From NCBI RefSeq assembly GCF_030689645.1, contig NZ_JAUYFU010000068.1:1-35881 (forward strand): a stretch of 35,881 nucleotides of DNA. The letters are read 5' to 3'. Under the pieces are notes generated by a model. It was given only the letters and a program-made list of their open reading frames with translations, ran no database searches and was not told where the DNA came from. This document shows positions 7,503 to 15,115 of this stretch, piece after piece. Source of the stretch: Humidesulfovibrio sp. (lineage in GTDB: Bacteria; Desulfobacterota; Desulfovibrionia; Desulfovibrionales; Desulfovibrionaceae). How positions within the stretch are numbered: position 1 is the stretch's first letter; every line of letters begins with the position of its first letter. A program made the translations under genes and the position numbers.

Positions 7503-8348
7503 TTACGCGCCAGTCAAGGCCATGTCGGCCATAAGCAGCTGCCGGGCTCGCTTCTCGTCCAGGCGCTTGCCAGTCCACAGCTCGAACTGGGCCAGCCCTT
7601 GGTGCAGGAACATGCTCTGCCCGGATACGCAAGGCACCCCGGCCTCCTGGGCCTCGCAAATGAGCTTGGTGCGCACCGGGTTGTAGACCATGTCGAACAC
7701 CAGGGACACGTCCGCAAATCCGCCTGACGGCCAGGGCGATTCGTTCACGTGCTCGCCCACAGTGCCCAGGGGCGTGGCGTTAATGACCAGCGCCCAGGGT
7801 GTGTTGGCGCGCTCTTCCCAGGGCACGGCGCGAATACTGAAGTCTCGCGCCAGGCCGAGAGCCTTTCCGGGCGTGTGGTTGGCCACGGCCACGTCAGCCA
7901 CGCCGAGGGCCTTCAAGGCGGCGCAGGCGGCGCGCGCGGCTCCGCCAGCCCCAAGCACCAGGGCGGAGGTTATCTTGTCTTTATGGGGCAACAGCGGGGC
8001 CACAATGCCGTCCACATCGGTGTTGTCGCCCATAAGCTTGCCATCACGCCAGAACAGGGTGTTCACCGCGCCCACGGCCTTGGCCCGGTCAGTGAGGCCG
8101 TCCAGAAAGGGCAGCACTGTCTGCTTGTGCGGAATGGTCACGCTGACGCCCTTGATGCGGCGCACGCGAACCTCGGCCATGAAGGCCTTGAGCTTATTCC
8201 CGGGCTCGGTGGGCCAGGCCACATAGAGGCCGGGCAGGCCGGACTCCTTGAGGCCCCAATTGTGCAGCAGCGGGCTCTTGGTGTGCCCCAGGGGCCAGCC
8301 GATGATGCCATACTGGCCCAGCGGCTTCTTGTTGGGAATAGCCTTCAC
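7503..8348 (-). CDS. aroE: Shikimate dehydrogenase
   Basis: AroE reduces 3-dehydroshikimate to shikimate with NADPH in aromatic amino acid synthesis. The 281-residue product has YGIIGWPLGHTKSPLLHN (residues 13-30), VSVTIPHKQ with catalytic Lys75, AVGAVNTL (91-98), GDNTDVDG with Asp111, the NADP loop VLGAGGAARA (131-140), INATPLG, and the C-terminal QSMFLHQGLAQFELWTG. The first of the two Ser that normally contact substrate (S-x-S) is Thr23, a mild variation. It starts at GTG 8348, only 3 nt after the stop of the gamma-subunit gene, so translation is probably coupled. It is the last gene of the queA-oxidoreductase run. Length and motifs are typical of the family. Confidence 0.93.
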   Translation of the reverse strand: MKAIPNKKPLGQYGIIGWPLGHTKSPLLHNWGLKESGLPGLYVAWPTEPGNKLKAFMAEVRVRRIKGVSVTIPHKQTVLPFLDGLTDRAKAVGAVNTLFWRDGKLMGDNTDVDGIVAPLLPHKDKITSALVLGAGGAARAACAALKALGVADVAVANHTPGKALGLARDFSIRAVPWEERANTPWALVINATPLGTVGEHVNESPWPSGGFADVSLVFDMVYNPVRTKLICEAQEAGVPCVSGQSMFLHQGLAQFELWTGKRLDEKRARQLLMADMALTGA

Positions 8349-8351
8349 GGG

Positions 8352-8996
8352 CTACTTCTTGGCTGCGGTTTTCTTTGCCGCGGGCTTTTTCTTGGCAACG
8401 GGCTTGGCGGCGGCCTTCTTGGCCGAAACCTTGGCTGGAGTCTGGCCCTTGAGCTGCTCCAGGGCATAGGCGGCGCCAGCGCGCAGGGCCGCGATGTTCA
8501 CCGGCACGATCTTGGGCGGCATGACCGCGGACAGGCAATCCTCCACCGTGGACAACTTCACCATGCCGGTTGCGGCCACGTAAGCGCCCAGCATGATGGT
8601 GTTCACGGCGCGGGCGTTGCCCACCTTCTCGGCCAGCTCGTTGGCCGGAACCAGCACAGTGCGGATGCGCCCGCCCTGCTCCACCAGCACGGGGTCCACC
8701 AGGGACGAGTTGACGATCTGGAGGCCGCCGTCGGCCAGCTTGGGCTGGAACTTGTCCAGGCTGGGGCGGTTCATGACGATGAGGCTTTTCGGCTTGTTGA
8801 TGATGGGCGAGCCGATTTCGTCCTCGCTCAACACAACCGTGCAGTTGGCCGTGCCGCCGCGCATCTCCACCCCGTAGACCGGGATGAAGGTGACGTTCAG
8901 CTTCTCGCGCATGCCCGCGTAGGCCAGCAGATTGCCGATGAGCAGCACGCCCTGGCCGCCGAATCCGGCCATGATGACGTCGATGTAGCGCTTCAT
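8352..8996 (-). CDS. 2-oxoacid:ferredoxin oxidoreductase, gamma subunit with Lys/Ala tail
   Basis: This is the gamma subunit of a four-subunit CoA-dependent 2-oxoacid:ferredoxin oxidoreductase. Residues 1-180 match the family: DVIMAGFGGQGVLLIGNLLA (GFGGQG at 11-16), PVYGVEMRGGTANCTVVLSE and PIINKPKSLIVMN. The start ATG overlaps the beta-subunit stop (TAATG). The last 30 residues (about 185-214) are an unusual low-complexity run of Lys, Ala and Pro (VAKKKPAAKKTAAKK) like a histone-H1 tail, not part of the catalytic domain as I know it. The tail is open and in frame, and its codons look like those of neighbours, so it seems real. It may mediate electrostatic contacts. The substrate (branched-chain 2-oxoacid or 2-oxoglutarate) is undetermined. 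Confidence 0.9.
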   Translation of the reverse strand: MKRYIDVIMAGFGGQGVLLIGNLLAYAGMREKLNVTFIPVYGVEMRGGTANCTVVLSEDEIGSPIINKPKSLIVMNRPSLDKFQPKLADGGLQIVNSSLVDPVLVEQGGRIRTVLVPANELAEKVGNARAVNTIMLGAYVAATGMVKLSTVEDCLSAVMPPKIVPVNIAALRAGAAYALEQLKGQTPAKVSAKKAAAKPVAKKKPAAKKTAAKK

Positions 8997-9808
8997 TATT
9001 CGCCTCCCTGAATCAGGGACCCGCAGGTGCCGTCGGCTTCGATGTCCTTGTAAACACCCAGCGGGAAGTAGGGGATCATCTCGTCGGTTATGCGCTTGTT
9101 GGCTGCAATGGCCGATACGCGCCAGTTTGTGGGGCAGCCGGCCAGGAGCTCGACAAAACCGAAACCCTGCCCCTTGGTCTGCACCTCAAAGGCCTGGCGC
9201 ATGTACTTCTTGGCTTGGCGGATATTCTTCACCGAGTCCAGGCTGCCGCGTGCGCAGAAGGCCACGCCGCCCAGCTGGGCGATGATCTCGCTCATGCGGA
9301 TGGGCGAACCCTCTGTGTCCTTGCAGCGCCCGCCGGGGCAGGTGGTGGTCTTCTGGCCGATGAGCGTGGTTGGGGCCATCTGACCGCCGGTCATGCCGTA
9401 GACGGTGTTGTTGACGAAGATGACGCTCATGCGCTCGCCCCGGTTGGCGGCGTGCATGATTTCGGCCATGCCGATGGAGGCCAGATCGCCGTCTCCCTGG
9501 TAGGTGAACACGAACTTGTCGGGCCGGGCGCGCTTCACGCCCGTGGCCACAGCCGGGGCCCGGCCATGCGGAGCCTCGACGGCGTCCACGTCAATGTAGT
9601 TGTACAGGAACACGGAGCAGCCGATGGAGCTCACCGCGATGGTTCTTTCCTTGAGCCCCAGCTCGTCGATCAGCTCGGCCACCATGCGGTGGGCGATGCC
9701 ATGGTGGCAGCCGGGACAATAGTGGGTGGCGCGATCCACCATGGAGGCGGGGCGGGAGAAAACCAGCTCCTCGCCTGCAACGGGTGCGGCCTGTTGTGCC
9801 TTGGTCAT
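8996..9808 (-). CDS. 2-oxoacid:ferredoxin oxidoreductase, beta (TPP-binding) subunit
   Basis: This subunit binds thiamine diphosphate and a [4Fe-4S] cluster. The 270-residue product starts at ATG 9808 (MTKAQQAAPVAGEE) behind GGGGAGGAAAT. A longer frame reaching 9904 would overlap the alpha gene and is rejected. Visible features are HYCPGCHHG (C31, C34), the TPP/Mg motif GDGDLASIG with VNN about 28 residues later (105-134), YGMTGGQMAPTT, and further Cys in CPGGRC and LLAGCPTNW. It starts 2 nt after the alpha stop and overlaps the gamma start, so the subunits are translationally linked. Confidence 0.92.
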   Translation of the reverse strand: MTKAQQAAPVAGEELVFSRPASMVDRATHYCPGCHHGIAHRMVAELIDELGLKERTIAVSSIGCSVFLYNYIDVDAVEAPHGRAPAVATGVKRARPDKFVFTYQGDGDLASIGMAEIMHAANRGERMSVIFVNNTVYGMTGGQMAPTTLIGQKTTTCPGGRCKDTEGSPIRMSEIIAQLGGVAFCARGSLDSVKNIRQAKKYMRQAFEVQTKGQGFGFVELLAGCPTNWRVSAIAANKRITDEMIPYFPLGVYKDIEADGTCGSLIQGGE

Positions 9809-9809
9809 G

Positions 9810-10880
9810 CTATTTCCTCCCCAGGGCGCGCAGAATGGGCGCTTCGAAATCGTCCGGGCTCGGCATGTTGCCGGGATAGACGCAGAACAGGTCCGAGTCG
9901 CCATACTTGCGCACGGAGAGGCGCACGTCCTCCACCATCTGCCCCAGGTTGTGCTCGATGGTCAGGAAGCGTTTGCCTTCCTTCGCCAGCTTCTCCAGCG
10001 CCTTTTCCGGGAAGGGGTACAGGGTCTTGGGCCGGAACAGGCCGACCTTCTTGCCCTTGGCCCGCAGGGCGCGCACGGCGTTTTTGGCGATGCGACCGAT
10101 GGACCCGTAAGCCACCACCACAAGCTCGGCATCCTTGACCTCAAAGGTCTCGAAATCCACCATTTTCTTCCAGGCGTCGTACTTTGCCTGAAGCTTCCTG
10201 TTCTGCCCGGCCAGTTCGCCGTCCATGAGAAAGAGCGACTTGATGATCCGGTGTTCGCGCGAGTTGGGCGCGCCGATGAGCCGCCAGTCGGCGCCCTCCT
10301 CCGGGTCCACCTGCTTGGGCTCGCGCGGGGTGATGGGCTCCTTCATCTGGCCGATGATGGCGTCACCCAGGATGAGCACCGGGTTGCGCGAGGCAAAGGC
10401 CAGGTCAAAGGCGTCGTAGGTCATGTCGTAGGCTTCCTGCGCGCTGGAGGGCGCAAGGACCAGCAGGCGGTAGTCGCCGTGGCCGCCGCCGCGCGTGGAC
10501 TGGAAGTAGTCGCCCTGGCTGGGGCCGATGTCGCCCAGGCCTGGGCCGCCGCGGTTCATGTTCACGATGACCGCCGGGATCTCGCTGCCGGCCATGTAGC
10601 TGATGGCCTCCTGCTTGAGGCTCATGCCTGGGCTGGACGAGCTGGTCATGGCGCGGATGCCGCAGGCGCCTGCGCCCAGCAGCATGTTGGCCGCAGCCAC
10701 TTCGCTCTCCGCCTGGACGAACTCGCCGCCGGCATCGACCATGGCCTTGCTCATGAACTCAGGGATGTCGTTCTGCGGGGTGATGGGATAACCAAAAAAA
10801 CATTTGCAGCCCGCGGCCAGCGCGCCCATGGCGATGGCCTCGTTGCCCTTGACGAAAAGACGTTCTTTCTTGCCTGCCAT
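9810..10880 (-). CDS. vorB: 2-oxoacid:ferredoxin oxidoreductase, alpha subunit (VorB-type)
   Basis: A 356-residue alpha subunit. The N-terminal pyrimidine-type domain has KGNEAIAMGALAAGCKCFFG, YPITPQNDIPE, QAESEVAAANMLLGAGACG and TSSSSPGMSLKQEAISYMAG. The middle has NMNRGGPGLGDIGPSQGDYF, and a transketolase C-terminal-like domain begins near residue 240 (VVVAYGSIGRIAKNAVRAL). Its length matches alpha subunits annotated as 3-methyl-2-oxobutanoate:ferredoxin oxidoreductase VorB; 2-oxoglutarate-type enzymes are close relatives. Pyruvate oxidoreductases of sulfate reducers are usually one long fused chain, so this is a second, separate enzyme. The start at ATG 10880 follows a G-rich ribosome site, 8 nt after the ferredoxin-subunit stop. 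Confidence 0.9.
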   Translation of the reverse strand: MAGKKERLFVKGNEAIAMGALAAGCKCFFGYPITPQNDIPEFMSKAMVDAGGEFVQAESEVAAANMLLGAGACGIRAMTSSSSPGMSLKQEAISYMAGSEIPAVIVNMNRGGPGLGDIGPSQGDYFQSTRGGGHGDYRLLVLAPSSAQEAYDMTYDAFDLAFASRNPVLILGDAIIGQMKEPITPREPKQVDPEEGADWRLIGAPNSREHRIIKSLFLMDGELAGQNRKLQAKYDAWKKMVDFETFEVKDAELVVVAYGSIGRIAKNAVRALRAKGKKVGLFRPKTLYPFPEKALEKLAKEGKRFLTIEHNLGQMVEDVRLSVRKYGDSDLFCVYPGNMPSPDDFEAPILRALGRK

Positions 10881-10888
10881 ACGCCCCC

Positions 10889-11122
10889 CTATGCAGCCTT
10901 TTTAGGCTTTTTGCTGCGCCAGACTTCGATGGCGACGTCTGGGCAAATGGTGGCGCAGGAAGCGCAGCCGGTGCACTTGGCCATATCTTCGGCCAGGACC
11001 TCGGCGACCTTGTAGCCGTTCTGATTGATTCGATCGCTCTGCCGGATGATCTCCACCGGACAAACCAGGGTGCACAGGAGACACCCTTTGCAGCGCTCTT
11101 CCGATACGGTGATGCGGGACAT
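10889..11122 (-). CDS. 2-oxoacid:ferredoxin oxidoreductase, delta (2x[4Fe-4S]) subunit
   Basis: A 77-residue ferredoxin-type subunit with two complete cluster motifs: CKGCLLCTLVCP (C11, C14, C17, C21) and CTGCASCATICP (C50, C53, C56, C60). It passes electrons from the TPP site to ferredoxin. It lies first in the delta-alpha-beta-gamma order typical of KOR/VOR operons, 59 nt downstream of queA on the same strand. The start is ATG 11122 behind GGGGAG. The C-terminus ends in a short Lys-rich run (SKKPKKAA), echoing the much longer basic tail on the gamma subunit. Confidence 0.93.
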   Translation of the reverse strand: MSRITVSEERCKGCLLCTLVCPVEIIRQSDRINQNGYKVAEVLAEDMAKCTGCASCATICPDVAIEVWRSKKPKKAA

Positions 11123-11181
11123 TGAACTCCCCTTCGCCGCGCGGCCCGAAAGCCCTCACGGCCTTGTCAGATACTTTATTT

Positions 11182-12339
11182 TCAAACGATGAGCATGGCG
11201 TCGCCGTAGGAGAAGAAACGGAAGCCCTGGGCGAGCGCCAAAGCATAGGCGGCCATGATGCGCTCCCGGCCCGCCAGAGCTGAAACCATAATCAGGAGAC
11301 TGGATTCTGGCAAATGGAAATTCGTCAGGAGCGCGTCCACCACCCTGAATTTGCTTCCAGGATTCTCACCTGGAAAAATGTAGATGCTCGTCTCGCCCGC
11401 AAAGGACGCGACATCCCCTTGGGCGGCGTGCATGCCCTCCAGGCTTCGGGCGCTCGTGGTGCCCACGGCGATGACCGGCAACCCGGCGGCCTTGGCTTCG
11501 CTGATGGCCTGCGCAGTGGCCTTGGGCACCTCCACGTACTCGGCGTGCATCTGATGTTCGCGGATGTCGGCCGCACGCACCGGGCTGAAGGTGCCGTAGC
11601 CCACATAGAGCGTCACCTCGGCCCAACGGAAGCCCTTATCCGTGAGCGCCTCCCGCACCTCCGGCGTGAAGTGCAGGCCCGCAGTGGGCGCGGCCACGCT
11701 GCCAGCCTTGCTCGCGTCGGCATACACGGTCTGATAGCGTTCGCGGTCGCCAGCGTCATCCTCGCGCTCCAGATATGGCGGCAAGGGCATGTGCCCTATT
11801 TCGTTCAGGATAGCCCCAAGATCGCCCCGCCACTCCAGTCGAAGGCGGCAACGCCCGTACTCGCCGCGCTCAAGCAGCACCACGGCCAAGCTTGTGGACG
11901 CCGACGTGTCAAACTGCGCTGCCTCTCCCTCCTTCATGCGCTTGGCCGTGCGCACCAGGCCCTCGGCTTCGGCGGAAAGCCTGCCATCAGGCAGCGGTTT
12001 CACGTGAAGCAAGGGCAAGGGGGTAAGCAGAAGCAGCTCCACGCGCCCCCCCGTGGGGCGGCGTCCAAAGATTCGCGCTGGGAATACACGGGAATTATTG
12101 GCTATGAGCAGTCCGCCTTGAGGATATTTTGCGGCCAGCAGCTCCGGCAAATTGGCGAAGACCTCGGGCCTGGGCGCAGCGGCGGCGCGATCCAAATATA
12201 AAAGCCGTGAGGCATCACGCTTTTCCGTGGGCCGTCGGGCGATGCGCTCTTCCGGCAATTCGTAAACATAGCTGCTGAGCCGGAACTCTACGGGAATGCC
12301 CGCCTCGTCCTGAAGTTTGGTGGTGTGGTGCATGGTCAT
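11182..12339 (-). CDS. queA: S-adenosylmethionine:tRNA ribosyltransferase-isomerase
   Basis: QueA transfers and rearranges the ribosyl group of SAM onto 7-aminomethyl-7-deazaguanine in tRNA, giving epoxyqueuosine. The 385-residue translation has FRLSSYVYELPEERIARRP, DASRLLYLDR, ANNSRVFPARIFGRR, GRVELLLL, GHMPLPPYLEREDDAGDRER, YQTVYADASKAGSVAAPTAG (continuing LHFTPE), EVTLYVGYGTFSPVRA and TNFHLPESSLLIMVSALAGR, all family blocks in order. Two ATGs are possible (12339, 12333). A promoter-like TTGTCA-N16-TAATAT ends only 3 nt before the first, so the second ATG or a leaderless message is possible. It is the first gene of a minus-strand run through aroE. A parS-like sequence lies within it at 11996-12011. 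Confidence 0.95.
   Translation of the reverse strand: MTMHHTTKLQDEAGIPVEFRLSSYVYELPEERIARRPTEKRDASRLLYLDRAAAAPRPEVFANLPELLAAKYPQGGLLIANNSRVFPARIFGRRPTGGRVELLLLTPLPLLHVKPLPDGRLSAEAEGLVRTAKRMKEGEAAQFDTSASTSLAVVLLERGEYGRCRLRLEWRGDLGAILNEIGHMPLPPYLEREDDAGDRERYQTVYADASKAGSVAAPTAGLHFTPEVREALTDKGFRWAEVTLYVGYGTFSPVRAADIREHQMHAEYVEVPKATAQAISEAKAAGLPVIAVGTTSARSLEGMHAAQGDVASFAGETSIYIFPGENPGSKFRVVDALLTNFHLPESSLLIMVSALAGRERIMAAYALALAQGFRFFSYGDAMLIV
11996..12011. promoter_or_regulatory. parS-like site inside queA
   Basis: GGTTTCACGTGAAGCA matches 14 of 16 bases of the canonical parS palindrome TGTTTCACGTGAAACA. It lies about 4.9 kb from the two intergenic sites. ParB could tolerate or reject these two changes. 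It is also coding sequence, so chance is possible. Confidence 0.4.
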
Positions 12340-12342
12340 TGG

Positions 12343-12370
12343 ATATTATCCGATCCTGCGCCAATGACAA
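12343..12370 (-). promoter_or_regulatory. Candidate promoter of the queA-oxidoreductase-aroE run
   Basis: Read on minus: TTGTCA (12370-12365), 16 nt, TAATAT (12348-12343). It is close to the sigma-70 pattern, but transcription would begin at or just before the queA start codon, which implies a leaderless or almost leaderless mRNA. Confidence 0.35.
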
Positions 12371-12500
12371 CCCCGGCCAGGCCGTGCATACCCGCTGCGC
12401 AAGGTGACGATCAACTGGCCGCAGTGTGATCGCAGCCGCAAACCCCCGGTTGACGCTAGTTTTCCCTTGATCTTCGGCCTGATCCTGGTATGCACGGGAC

Positions 12501-13196
12501 ATGGAACTCTTGGCACTGAGCGATATCGCCAAACTTACCGGCATACCTGCGCCCACTGCCCGGCGTTATGCGGCCCTGTTCAAGGACTATCTCTCCGGTC
12601 GCCGCCTGGGTCGCATGACGCGCTACCCCGAAGAGTCCCTTGGCGTGTTTCAACGCATCGGCGAGCTCTACGCCGAAGGCCGCATCACTGCGGAAATAGA
12701 AGATATTTTACGACGGGACTACCCGAGAACCATCGAAGTCGGTCCAGCCAGCGAACCCATAGCCCTGCCCGCCGTAATACAAGACCTGCCCGGCAATCTG
12801 GCCGAGGTGTTGTCTGATGCCCTTTCCGATGCGCTGGCAAATTCCATCTCACACTTCTCCGACGCGCTGGACAAACTGGCTGAACAGAAATCCAGCCTCG
12901 ACACGCACCAAAACGACATCAATAAGCTGAAAAACGGCTTTGTGCTCCTGGCCCGCAACCTCAAAAGAGTGGCCAAACGCGAGCAGGCCGATGTCACATC
13001 ACAGGTGGAGCGCCTTTCGGAACGCCTGCGGGGCATCGAACCCAAGCTCGCGGTCATTGAGGAGATCAGCCTGACTTTAACCAGTGACAACGCTGATCTT
13101 AAGGCGAGAGTCTCGGCCCAGGAGGTTGAACTTCGCCGCCTACGCGAGGACCGCGACCGCATGGAAGCCCTGCTCAAGCGCTCCGGCGCGCTTTAG
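12501..13196 (+). CDS. MerR-type HTH protein with long coiled coil
   Basis: A 231-residue protein. Residues 1-70 form a MerR-like winged helix (LLALSDIAKLTGIPAPTARR, then RMTRYPEESLGVFQRIGELY, then RITAEIEDIL). From about residue 95 to 228 the chain is a charged, heptad-like coiled coil (KLAEQKSSLDTHQNDINKLK; VERLSERLRGIEPKLAVIEE; AQEVELRRLREDRDRMEALL). There are no metal- or drug-sensing cysteines. A MerR-type DNA-binding head on a long coiled coil recalls chromosome-anchoring or phage replication proteins such as RacA, but the sequence is not recognisably any of these. It is divergent from queA and has a weak ribosome site (ACGGGAC). Its role is unknown; regulator or DNA-organising protein are the two options. 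Confidence 0.8.
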   Translation: MELLALSDIAKLTGIPAPTARRYAALFKDYLSGRRLGRMTRYPEESLGVFQRIGELYAEGRITAEIEDILRRDYPRTIEVGPASEPIALPAVIQDLPGNLAEVLSDALSDALANSISHFSDALDKLAEQKSSLDTHQNDINKLKNGFVLLARNLKRVAKREQADVTSQVERLSERLRGIEPKLAVIEEISLTLTSDNADLKARVSAQEVELRRLREDRDRMEALLKRSGAL

Positions 13197-13235
13197 CTTC
13201 ATCCCACCTTCCGCAAAGCCTTCCCCAGGCATGCG

Positions 13236-13264
13236 TTGAGATTTTTTACCATTCCGTATATGCA
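13236..13264 (+). promoter_or_regulatory. Candidate promoter of the 13.3-kb lipoprotein/coaBC unit
   Basis: TTGAGA (13236-13241), a 17-nt spacer and TATGCA (13259-13264) lie 62 nt ahead of the lipoprotein start codon in an AT-rich stretch. No other gene starts in between. Confidence 0.4.
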
Positions 13265-13325
13265 TACTCAGTAATTGTCCTGCTCACGGACACCTATTTC
13301 TTGCACAACCATGAGGAATTACGCC

Positions 13326-13886
13326 ATGAAGTCTAAACATCTCAAGATCTTCCTCTGCCTTACCCTTGTTTTGTCATTGAGCGCCTGCGCTGGCATGAAC
13401 AACCGTGCAACTGCGGAAAGTGGTCCAGCTGCCCCCGGCACCCAGGCTGAAACGTATGACAACCCCAACTATTACTACTTGTTCGATGATATCCTGGTGC
13501 CAAACGGCATGGAGCACACCGCAGACGAAGACTTCTCGTTCGACACGCAGCTCTTCAAGGCCGGCATACAGATTTTCCAGGGACGCGTGGTGTATGACGA
13601 TCTCGTCAACTTCTTCCAGAACAACATGGTCAAGGATGGCTGGCGCAAGGTTTCCGCAGTGCGCTCCAAGAAAAGCATCCTGATCTTTGAAAAGGCCAAC
13701 AAGGCCGCCATCATCGAACTCACAGACGGTTTCAAAGCCAAGGCCACCATCTTCGCCCTGGAATACAAACCCGGAACGCCTGCGGCTGCGCGCAACGGCG
13801 CCGCCAGAAGCAGCACCTCGCGCGGGGTGCCTGGCCCGTCCGCTCCGTCCAAGGGCAGCTTCTCTGAAAAGGACATCAGCAATTGA
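13326..13886 (+). CDS. Predicted lipoprotein of unknown function
   Basis: A 186-residue protein starting at ATG 13326 (MKSKHLKIFLCLTLVLSLSAC) behind GAGGA. The lipobox is LSAC with lipidation at Cys21. After a short linker the body reads NPNYYYLFDDILVPNGMEH, then FKAGIQIFQGRVVYDDLVNFFQNNMVKDGW, then KKSILIFEKANKAAIIELTDGFKAKATIFA. This looks like a compact alpha/beta domain in which the motif FQGRV..DDLVNFFQNNM and the late strand are the most family-like parts. The C-terminal 45 residues are Ala/Ser/Pro-rich and probably flexible. Its stop (TGA, 13884-13886) overlaps the TTG start of coaBC, so the two are coupled. I do not recognise a named family. Confidence 0.8.
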   Translation: MKSKHLKIFLCLTLVLSLSACAGMNNRATAESGPAAPGTQAETYDNPNYYYLFDDILVPNGMEHTADEDFSFDTQLFKAGIQIFQGRVVYDDLVNFFQNNMVKDGWRKVSAVRSKKSILIFEKANKAAIIELTDGFKAKATIFALEYKPGTPAAARNGAARSSTSRGVPGPSAPSKGSFSEKDISN

Positions 13887-15115
13887 ACACAGCCCACCTG
13901 CGCTTTCCCTGCTTCCTGGGCAGGCGCGTGCACCTGGGGGTGACGGGCAGCGTCGCCGCGTATAAGAGCTTGGAGCTGCTGCGCCTCCTGGTTGACGCTC
14001 ATATCAGCGTCGGCGTGACTCTGACCCCCTCTGCTCAACGTTTTGTCGGGGCTGAGAGCTTCCGCGCGCTTGGGGCGGAGACTGTGGACACAGCTATGTT
14101 CACTGACCACCAGGCTGATGACCCCTTCGCCCACCTGACCCCAGGCCGCTCGGCCAAGGCCCTGGTCATCGCCCCGGCTACGGCCAACATCATCGCCAAG
14201 ATGGCCCACGGCATCGCCGACGACATGCTCTCCACCCAGGCCCTGGCCTTCCGCGGTCCCGTGGTCATCGCCCCGGCCATGAACCCGGCCATGTGGTCGG
14301 CACCGGCCACTAAGGCCAACTGGCGTACGCTGCTTGAGCGCGGCGCTGTGGGCGTTGGGCCTGCGCCTGGACCCGTTGCCTGCGGCGACACCGGCGAGGG
14401 CCGCCTGGCCCCTGTGGAGGACATTTTCGCGCAGGTTCTGCGGGCGCTCTCCCCCAAGGATCTGGCTGGCAAGACCGTGCTGGTGACCCTCGGCCCCACC
14501 CGTGAAGCCTGGGATGCGGTACGGTTTCTCTCGAACCCTTCCAGCGGGCTCATGGGTGCCTGCCTTGCCGTTTCCGCATGGATGCGCGGAGCCGAAGTAC
14601 ATGTCGTGGCCGGCCCCACTGCCCTTGAGTTTCCTCCCGGCGTCAGCGTCACTCGCGTCACCACGGCGCGAGAGATGCTCGCAGCCGCCACCGAGCTGTG
14701 GCCTGCCGCAGACATGGCCTGCTGCACCGCCGCCGTGTGCGACTTCCGTCCGTTGCCTCCCGCCACAGGCACGGAGCGCAAGCTCAAAAAGCGCGATCTG
14801 GACGGTGAACTGGTCATCCGCCTTGAGCCCAATCCAGACATCCTCCGCACGCTTGGCGAGTCCAAACGCGAGGGGCAAATTCTCATCGGATTTGCAGCCG
14901 AGACCGACGACCTGCTCGCACAGGCACGGCTCAAACTTGCCGAAAAACGTCTGGACCTCATTGTGGCCAACCGCGTGGGCGTGCCCGGCAGCGGCTTCGA
15001 CTCTTCCACCAACACAGTCACTGTGCTTGACCGCACGGGCCGCGTTGAACAGTGGCCAGAACTGCCCAAAACTGAAGTGGCCTGGCGAATATGGGATCTT
15101 TTGCAGCATCTTTAG
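13883..15115 (+). CDS. coaBC: Bifunctional phosphopantothenoylcysteine decarboxylase/synthetase
   Basis: CoaBC makes 4'-phosphopantetheine in coenzyme A synthesis: the CoaB half joins cysteine to phosphopantothenate, and the FMN-dependent CoaC half decarboxylates the product. The 410-residue protein has the CoaC part first (LGVTGSVAAYKSLELLRLL; LVIAPATANIIAKMAHGIAD; VIAPAMNPAMW; the active-site cysteine loop ACGDTGEGRLA). CoaB follows (VLVTLGPTREAWDAVRFLSN; NPSSGLMGACLAV; TAAVCDFRP; KLKKRD; IGFAAETDD; ANRVG). The start chosen is TTG 13883, overlapping the upstream stop. A GTG at 13928 would remove only a non-conserved leader. A second gene overlaps its 3' end. Confidence 0.93.
   Translation: MNTAHLRFPCFLGRRVHLGVTGSVAAYKSLELLRLLVDAHISVGVTLTPSAQRFVGAESFRALGAETVDTAMFTDHQADDPFAHLTPGRSAKALVIAPATANIIAKMAHGIADDMLSTQALAFRGPVVIAPAMNPAMWSAPATKANWRTLLERGAVGVGPAPGPVACGDTGEGRLAPVEDIFAQVLRALSPKDLAGKTVLVTLGPTREAWDAVRFLSNPSSGLMGACLAVSAWMRGAEVHVVAGPTALEFPPGVSVTRVTTAREMLAAATELWPAADMACCTAAVCDFRPLPPATGTERKLKKRDLDGELVIRLEPNPDILRTLGESKREGQILIGFAAETDDLLAQARLKLAEKRLDLIVANRVGVPGSGFDSSTNTVTVLDRTGRVEQWPELPKTEVAWRIWDLLQHL

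Noticed and set aside
7749-9011. 420-codon frame on the plus strand
   Set aside because: Runs antisense through aroE and the gamma subunit, both firmly identified; high GC gives long antisense frames.
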